A stretch of DNA of 64,000 nucleotides from Paenibacillus chibensis. Lineage in GTDB: Bacteria > Bacillota > Bacilli > Paenibacillales > Paenibacillaceae. The notes under the pieces are model-generated. The model worked only from the letters and a program-made list of their open reading frames with translations, was not told the origin of the DNA and did no database searches. The translations under genes were made by a program, and so were the position numbers. Below, piece after piece: positions 58,659 to 64,000 of the stretch; position 1 is the stretch's first letter; each line of letters starts with the position of its first letter. The stretch is taken from NCBI RefSeq assembly GCF_004001045.1, contig NZ_BIMK01000024.1, positions 62,001 through 126,000 of the forward strand, in the 5' to 3' direction.

Positions 58659-59955
58659 TCTCTTCTCCCGCCTTTCCTTCCCGCTTCAGCCGGACTTCAA
58701 TCGCCCGGGCATGCGCTTCCAGCCCTTCGCCGCGCGCCAGCTCCATAATGGCTGCGCCGTTCTTCAACAGAGCTTCCTTGCTGTAATAGATCATGCTTGA
58801 CTTCTTAATAAAATCGTCCACGTCCACAGGCGATGAGAATCGCGCCGTGCCGTTGGTCGGTATGATGTGATTCGGACCGGCGAAATAATCTCCTACCGGC
58901 TCCGAGCTGTAAGCGCCGAGGAAAATCGCACCGGCATTTTCGATGAGACCCACATGCGCCATCGGGTCCGCAACCATCAGCTCCAGATGCTCCGGTGCCA
59001 GACGGTTCACGACGGAAACACCTTCCTTCAGGGATTCCGTTACGATGATCGCCCCATAGTTCCGAATGGAGGCTGAGGCGATGTCACGTCTTGGCAGCAG
59101 CTCAAGCTGACGTTCGACTTCGGCGGACACGCGCTCCGCCAAATCACGCGACGGCGTGACCAGGATGGCGGAAGCCATCTCGTCATGCTCTGCCTGCGAC
59201 AGCAGGTCGGCTGCGACGTATTCCGGGTCGGCCGACGCGTCGGCGAGAACCACGATCTCACTCGGTCCGGCGATGCTGTCGATATCGACAGCCCCATAGA
59301 CCTCGCGTTTGGCCAGCGCGACATAGATGTTGCCGGGACCGCATATTTTATCGACCGGAGCAATCGTCTCTGTTCCGTAGGCCAGAGCCGCAATGGCCTG
59401 CGCTCCGCCAATGCGGTATATTTCATGCACGCCCGCTTCCGCGGCCGCGACCAGAATGTACGGGTTGATGCCGTCCATTCCGCCGGTTGCAGGCGGCGTA
59501 ACCATGACGATTTCGGGTACGCCGGCGACCTGGGCCGGAATAACATTCATTAATACCGATGAAGGATACGCGGCCTTCCCCCCTGGAACGTAGACACCTA
59601 CCCGCTTCAAGGGCCGGATGATCTGACCCAAAATGCTGCCGTCCGGCTGCAGATCCATCCACGAATTCCGCTTCTCCCGCATATGGAAGGAACGAATATT
59701 CTCCGCAGCAGCCGAAATCGCCGCGATGAAGGACTCCTCCACCTGCCCGTAGGCGGCATCCAGCTCCGCTTTCGTTACACGCAGCATATCCGCGGTAAGC
59801 TCGGTACGATCCAGTTCCCGGGTATAGCGAAGCAGCGCCGCATCGCCCTCGGCTTTAACGTCGCTTACAATTTGCTTCGCCCGGGCATTTTGTTCCGGCG
59901 TCCCGTAGTCAACCTCGCGCCGCAGATCAAAATCCTGTACCGGTACAATCTTCAT
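58648..59955 (-). CDS. hisD: Histidinol dehydrogenase
   Basis: A 435-residue NAD-dependent enzyme with [41 protein letters not shown], the zinc and catalytic region [14 protein letters not shown] and APEHLELMV. It oxidises histidinol to histidine in two steps. The start chosen is ATG at 59955, near GGGGAGAAGGGA; an in-frame ATG 18 bases upstream is an alternative. Confidence 0.95.
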   Translation of the reverse strand: MKIVPVQDFDLRREVDYGTPEQNARAKQIVSDVKAEGDAALLRYTRELDRTELTADMLRVTKAELDAAYGQVEESFIAAISAAAENIRSFHMREKRNSWMDLQPDGSILGQIIRPLKRVGVYVPGGKAAYPSSVLMNVIPAQVAGVPEIVMVTPPATGGMDGINPYILVAAAEAGVHEIYRIGGAQAIAALAYGTETIAPVDKICGPGNIYVALAKREVYGAVDIDSIAGPSEIVVLADASADPEYVAADLLSQAEHDEMASAILVTPSRDLAERVSAEVERQLELLPRRDIASASIRNYGAIIVTESLKEGVSVVNRLAPEHLELMVADPMAHVGLIENAGAIFLGAYSSEPVGDYFAGPNHIIPTNGTARFSSPVDVDDFIKKSSMIYYSKEALLKNGAAIMELARGEGLEAHARAIEVRLKREGKAGEENGN

Positions 59956-59999
59956 TCCCTTCTCCCCTTTCATCTTCTATCCTTCCTGCACCGAATCCT

Positions 60000-60632
60000 T
60001 TATGCTTCCGCCGCAATCGCCTGCTGCAGGCGATCGCACAGCGATTGAATTTGTGCGTTCTTCATCCGGTAGCTGACCCGGTTGGCGATGAGGCGGCTCG
60101 TGATCTCGAATATCTCATTCATTTCGACAAGTCCGTTCTCTTTGAGCGTTTGTCCGGTTTCCACCATATCGACGATCCGGTCCGCCAAGCCGATGAGCGG
60201 CGCCAGCTCGATGGAGCCGTTCAGCTTGATCACTTCCACCTGTTGACCCTGCTCGCGGAAGTACTGCGAAGCTACATTCGGATATTTCGTTGCCACCCGC
60301 TGCTGGATGCCGGGCTGCCAATTTGGCAGTCCAATGACCGACATCCGGCATTTGGCAATCCCCAGATCGAGGAGCTCGTAAACGTCCCGGTTCTCCTCCA
60401 TGAGTACGTCCTTGCCGACGATTCCGATGTCGGCAGCGCCATACTCCACGTAAGTGGGTACATCCACAGGCTTTGCCAAAATAAACTCCATGTTCAGTTC
60501 AGGCAGCTCGATCACCAGTTTCCGGGTTTCATCCACCTCTGTCGGTATCGGCAGTCCGGCGGCACGGAACAGATTCGCCGCCTTTTTATAGATCCGTCCC
60601 TTCGGCATGGCTACCTTCAATGTTTCCGCCAA
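60000..60632 (-). CDS. hisG: ATP phosphoribosyltransferase, short form
   Basis: A 210-residue catalytic subunit with [37 protein letters not shown] and the PRPP loop [24 protein letters not shown]. Being short, it lacks the C-terminal regulatory domain and needs HisZ, which is encoded just upstream. The start is read as TTG at 60632, eight bases after AAGGAGG; the open frame reaches 60695. Confidence 0.94.
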   Translation of the reverse strand: MAETLKVAMPKGRIYKKAANLFRAAGLPIPTEVDETRKLVIELPELNMEFILAKPVDVPTYVEYGAADIGIVGKDVLMEENRDVYELLDLGIAKCRMSVIGLPNWQPGIQQRVATKYPNVASQYFREQGQQVEVIKLNGSIELAPLIGLADRIVDMVETGQTLKENGLVEMNEIFEITSRLIANRVSYRMKNAQIQSLCDRLQQAIAAEA

Positions 60633-60729
60633 GCGTACTCCCTCCTTCATATTCCTGAATTCGTTATGCCGCAGGCACTTTCTCCGTTCATGCACCGCGC
60701 CAAGGATATTATCCGTTCCTCCATGTATC

Positions 60730-61896
60730 TCAATGGAATGTTTCGATTTTCTCGTAACGTTCTTCCGGCTCCTGCCGGCTGCCGCTCTCTTCCTCGATCA
60801 GCAAAGTAACGACGGCCCTGCCCTGCGCTCTCAGCACAGCTGCACGTGCCAGCCCTTCCTTGCGTCCCGCAGCGGTGTAACGGATCAGAACAGGAAGCTG
60901 TTCTTCCTGCGCCATTCCTTTGACGCCGTCGAGAATGCGGTTGGTTTTCAGCGCAAAGCCTGTCGCCGGTACATCCCGACCGAACTGTCGCAGCAGATTG
61001 TCGTAGCGGCCGCCGCTGCATACCGGAAAACCCAGCTCAGACGCGTAGCCTTCAAATGTCATCCCCGTATAATACGAGAAATCGCCAATCATCGTCAGAT
61101 CGATCAGCACATGCTCCGAGACGCCGTAAGCTTCAAGGACTTCCCACACCTTGCACAAATGGTCGATCGAGGCTTGCGCCTGCGGATGTCTGCCCAGCAC
61201 CGAAGCCTGATCGCAGATTTCCTTGTCGCCCCGCAAACGCAAAATACCTTCAAGCTCTTCCCGCTGCCCTGCGCTGATCGATAGCTCACTAATCGCTTTG
61301 CGGAAGCCGACGTGATCGCGGTCCAGCAGATGCTTTTTCAACGCCTGTTGATCCCCGCCGCGGCCCGGAAGCACCTCTTCAAACAATCCGTTCAGGAATC
61401 CGACATGGCCCATCGCGATTTTGAACGAGGTCACGCCTGCCGCTTTCAGCGATGCAATAGCAAGCGCCACCACCTCGGCATCCGCCTCCGGTGAGTCATC
61501 GCCTACAAGCTCGACGCCTGTTTGGAAAAACTCAGCCTCCCGTCCCGCTTCCTCTTCAAAAGCCCGGAATACATTGGCATGATAAGAAAGTCGAATGGGC
61601 AGCGGTTCCTCCTTCAGCAGGGAAGACACCACCCTCGCAATCGGCGCTGTCATATCCGAACGGAGCACCAGCGTGGTGCCGCGATGATTCAGCAGCTTGA
61701 ACAGCTTCTGATCCGACGTGGAGCTGGCCACGCCGACCGTTTCGTAAAATTCCAAGGTGGGTGTCATGATTTGGCGGTAACCCCAGCGGCTCATGCAGTC
61801 GAGCACGTTGCGCTCGATCGCGCGCAGCTTATCAACCGCATACGGCACATAATCCCGGACACCTACCGGTTTTTCAAAACCTTTTGGTTTCGACAC
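60730..61896 (-). CDS. hisZ: ATP phosphoribosyltransferase regulatory subunit
   Basis: A 388-residue histidyl-tRNA-synthetase-like protein. Class II motifs are present in altered form ([62 protein letters not shown]), but there is no anticodon domain. It activates HisG and confers feedback by histidine. The start is GTG at 61896. It heads the his operon, as in Bacillus. Confidence 0.94.
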   Translation of the reverse strand: MSKPKGFEKPVGVRDYVPYAVDKLRAIERNVLDCMSRWGYRQIMTPTLEFYETVGVASSTSDQKLFKLLNHRGTTLVLRSDMTAPIARVVSSLLKEEPLPIRLSYHANVFRAFEEEAGREAEFFQTGVELVGDDSPEADAEVVALAIASLKAAGVTSFKIAMGHVGFLNGLFEEVLPGRGGDQQALKKHLLDRDHVGFRKAISELSISAGQREELEGILRLRGDKEICDQASVLGRHPQAQASIDHLCKVWEVLEAYGVSEHVLIDLTMIGDFSYYTGMTFEGYASELGFPVCSGGRYDNLLRQFGRDVPATGFALKTNRILDGVKGMAQEEQLPVLIRYTAAGRKEGLARAAVLRAQGRAVVTLLIEEESGSRQEPEERYEKIETFH

Positions 61897-61989
61897 GTCC
61901 TTCTCACCTCATCTATAGTGAATTCAATTTTCAATTTGCTTTATTTTATTAAAGTGGTACCTTGCTAATAAAGTAAAGGATATTTCGCT

Positions 61990-62019
61990 ATTTTAACACG
62001 CGTTGGAAGCTTCCGTCAA
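61990..62019 (-). promoter_or_regulatory. Promoter of the histidine operon
   Basis: TTGACG (62014-62019) and TAAAAT (61990-61995) on the minus strand, 18 bases apart, about 95 bases before hisZ. No T-box leader or attenuator was found between it and hisZ. Confidence 0.6.
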
Positions 62020-62045
62020 TGAACCCCAAGCGGTTTTGCTAAAAA

Positions 62046-62082
62046 AACGCCTATGCTCCAACAGGTGTGGATCATAGGCGTT
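62046..62082 (-). terminator. Terminator of the acyltransferase gene
   Basis: Arms AACGCCTATG and CATAGGCGTT followed on the minus strand by TTTTT, about 53 bases past the stop. Confidence 0.88.
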
Positions 62083-62134
62083 GCCGATGCAAATGAAGAT
62101 AAACCTTACATATATGGGGACGATTCCGGAGATG

Positions 62135-63316
62135 CTAACTCTTAACCTTCTTTGCTTTGGGTTTGAGCGGATTTGACCCGAAAAATACCCAGGAGCCTTT
62201 TACATATTTAAAAGCCGCATAGACAATGATCCAGGAGATAAGCAGCCCTGCAGCCCAGCTGCCGCATATATGGAAAGCATATTTCAGGCTTGAGCCTCCA
62301 TGGAACCATTCCCGGTACCAATACAGGATAAACGGATGCAGCAAAAAAATGCCGAACGAGCAGGCACCGATGGATGTCAAAGCCGTGCGTAATATGCGCG
62401 GACCGTAATAATAGATTGCATGCGACATATGCCACAGAACGATGCAGGATAACAGCGCATGCGCATTGCGCAGCAGGCTGTATACCAGAGAATCCAGACT
62501 GCTCCCAACCGTATTATACTTGTACCAAACCAGAGTATGCAGAACCCCGATCCCAAGCCACAGAATCCAGATCATGACCCAAACGGGCCCCCGGCCTGCC
62601 TTCAGCCCTGTCGGCGAAACGTCGAGCCACTTTTTGATCCGATCATAATAAACCGCAATCCCCGCTCCCAGGAATAAATAAGACAGATAAGAGAGCAGCA
62701 GGCTTCCTTTGGGCAGACCCAGGTCCAAGTGCTGTCCGATATATTGCCGATCCGGAAGATGGAATCCGTACTTGTTCAAATAAACAAACAGCCACTCCAG
62801 GACCAGCCCTATGAAGGCAATCCACGGCCGAATGCTGCGGTGCTTTTTAAACCAGAACAGCAGCAGGGGGAAAACTACATATAATTGCAGCATGATGATC
62901 ACATAGTATAGATGAGTATATGCCGTGCCGTGGATCAGGTCTTGTCCCAACTCGGTTGCCATCTGCGACCAAGGCATGCCAAGCTCCCCGCGCTTGTACA
63001 GCTGAAAGATGAAATAAAAAACGGTAAACAACACATAAGGTATTAAAATATACAGCAGCCTTTTGCCGTAAAACGATTGGACCAGCCGCCGGTTCAAAGG
63101 GCGATCCATATAGTTATAGAACAATACAAAACCGCTTAGAAAAATAAACACCGGAACCGCAAAATTGCTGAACGTATTCAGAAAAAGAAAGGGTAAATAC
63201 AGTAATGATCCCTTTGTTTCGACCACAGTCTGTGATGTTGCGTGAATCGTTAGTACGGCCATAATGGCTAATGAACGGAAAATGTCGAGCTCGTATATTC
63301 GTTCCTTCTTTGTCAT
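62135..63316 (-). CDS. Acyltransferase 3 family membrane protein
   Basis: A 393-residue protein with about ten membrane helices and the family start RIYELDIFRSLAIMAVLTIHATSQ, where His is the presumed catalytic residue. It is an OafA/YrhL-type enzyme that moves acyl groups onto sugars or wall polymers, and it lacks the extracytoplasmic SGNH domain. Neighbouring acetyltransferase and his genes are typical of this region in Bacillus. The substrate is unknown. Confidence 0.9.
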   Translation of the reverse strand: MTKKERIYELDIFRSLAIMAVLTIHATSQTVVETKGSLLYLPFLFLNTFSNFAVPVFIFLSGFVLFYNYMDRPLNRRLVQSFYGKRLLYILIPYVLFTVFYFIFQLYKRGELGMPWSQMATELGQDLIHGTAYTHLYYVIIMLQLYVVFPLLLFWFKKHRSIRPWIAFIGLVLEWLFVYLNKYGFHLPDRQYIGQHLDLGLPKGSLLLSYLSYLFLGAGIAVYYDRIKKWLDVSPTGLKAGRGPVWVMIWILWLGIGVLHTLVWYKYNTVGSSLDSLVYSLLRNAHALLSCIVLWHMSHAIYYYGPRILRTALTSIGACSFGIFLLHPFILYWYREWFHGGSSLKYAFHICGSWAAGLLISWIIVYAAFKYVKGSWVFFGSNPLKPKAKKVKS

Positions 63317-63448
63317 GATGTCTGAACGCTCCTGAATATAGATCTCTTGATGGAAAGTAACTATTAAATTTTTCTCGTCTCATGAACCCTTGGGATTATC
63401 CTGGTGAACCTCCACTGCCTTTCTTCATAAAAATGAATCCTTTATGCC

Positions 63449-63958
63449 TTAGCGATCCGCTTCGGCAGCGGATTGTTCACTTTTTCCCAGATCCCTCAGC
63501 GGATTGCCTCCGACAAAAGCCCCTGCGGGCACGTCTTTATGTACCACAGCGCCCGCCGCAACGACAGCTCCGTCGCCGATTGTCACGCCGGGCAGTATGG
63601 TGGTATTTGCTCCAATTAAAACATTGTTGCCAATGATGACCTCGCCCAGGCGATATTCATGAATTAAATATTCATGGGCCAAAATGGTCGTGTTATAGCC
63701 AATGATGGAGTTATCCCCGATATGGATCTTTTCCGGAAAAAAAACGTCCACCATCACCATCAGTCCGAAAGCGGTATGCTCCCCGACCTTCATCCCAAGC
63801 AGGTGACGATAAATCCAGTTTTTAAGCGAAAGGACCGGGCAGTACCGCGCCGCCTGGATGCAGATGAAGTTTTTAACCCCTTTCCAGGGACTCACGGTTT
63901 TATAGATCTGCCAAAGCGCGTTGGGTCCCTCCACCGGATATCGGGTCACTTTTCTCAC
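63449..63958 (-). CDS. Left-handed beta-helix acetyltransferase (YvoF-like)
   Basis: A 169-residue trimeric-type acetyltransferase with hexapeptide repeats over residues 60-160 ([50 protein letters not shown]) and the C-terminal [16 protein letters not shown]. It resembles maltose/galactoside O-acetyltransferases. The start is GTG at 63958 after AGGAG. The place ahead of hisZ matches B. subtilis yvoF. Confidence 0.88.
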   Translation of the reverse strand: MRKVTRYPVEGPNALWQIYKTVSPWKGVKNFICIQAARYCPVLSLKNWIYRHLLGMKVGEHTAFGLMVMVDVFFPEKIHIGDNSIIGYNTTILAHEYLIHEYRLGEVIIGNNVLIGANTTILPGVTIGDGAVVAAGAVVHKDVPAGAFVGGNPLRDLGKSEQSAAEADR

Positions 63959-64000
63959 AATGGCTTTACTCCTGTTCCAACAATGAATATAAATCGTTCA

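Noticed and set aside
61955-61961. TGGTACC near hisZ, resembling the T-box core
   Set aside because: It is on the plus strand, while hisZ is on the minus strand. The T-box specifier and terminator/antiterminator structure are missing.

Overview
The window looks like chromosomal DNA of a Gram-positive, low-to-mid GC endospore-former, most likely Paenibacillus or a close relative. Three things point there. Housekeeping gene order matches the Bacillus yvo/yvc/his and cggR-gap-pgk-tpiA-gpmI-eno neighbourhoods. A Paenibacillus-style AraC-response-regulator/YesM-type kinase drives a LplABC-like sugar importer. Lipoproteins and AGGAGG-type ribosome binding sites are Gram-positive in character. No insertion sequence, prophage, CRISPR array or replication origin was seen. 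The species assignment is inference.

Layout. 1-8 kb: a sensor-domain membrane protein, then a minus-strand unit of histidine kinase, AraC response regulator, solute-binding lipoprotein and two permeases. 8.0-11.1 kb: an AT-rich accessory stretch with two decayed genes, a lipoprotein and a 5'-truncated hypothetical gene. 11.1-13.8 kb: a PadR - DUF1048 - DUF1048 - ABC exporter operon. 14.1-18.5 kb: ssrA (tmRNA), smpB, rnr with a very long basic tail, and secG. 18.8-26.4 kb: the glycolytic operon cggR-gap-pgk-tpiA-gpmI-eno, with a good sigma-A promoter and a candidate CggR operator. 26.5-27.5 kb: tRNA-Arg(CCG) and clpP under an excellent CtsR box. 27.7-31.2 kb: class Ib ribonucleotide reductase nrdIEF. 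31.2-35.0 kb: two tandem paralogous secreted proteins and a zinc-finger/HTH/DUF2087/GIY-YIG-like fusion. 35.2-39.0 kb: potABCD polyamine importer. 39.3-41.8 kb: a SIMPL protein and a six-TM chemoreceptor. 42-46.3 kb: rapZ-yvcK-whiA-HPr and a ROK glucokinase. 46.6-50.1 kb: a yvfRSTU-like ABC exporter plus two-component system, ending in a possible 36-codon ORF made of repeats. 50.4-53.1 kb: trxB and a TPR/HTH protein. 53.3-61.9 kb: the complete histidine operon hisZ-G-D-B-H-A-F-IE-J plus a divergent PRPP synthetase. 62.1-64 kb: two acyltransferases.

How it fits together. Ribosome rescue (ssrA, smpB, rnr) sits beside central glycolysis, controlled by CggR. The rapZ/yvcK/whiA/HPr block links carbon status to envelope and division control. 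HisG (short form) needs HisZ, and the PRPP synthetase at the operon end would supply its substrate. The most unusual items are the palindromic element present twice inside operons, the zinc-finger/GIY-YIG-like fusion with an eroded active site, the HPr-like protein with His15 at the crh locus, the divergent his-linked Prs whose terminator overlaps its own stop codon, the repeat-built mini-ORF after the yvfU-like gene, and the two decayed genes in the AT-rich stretch. Nothing here can confidently be called a new multi-gene system.
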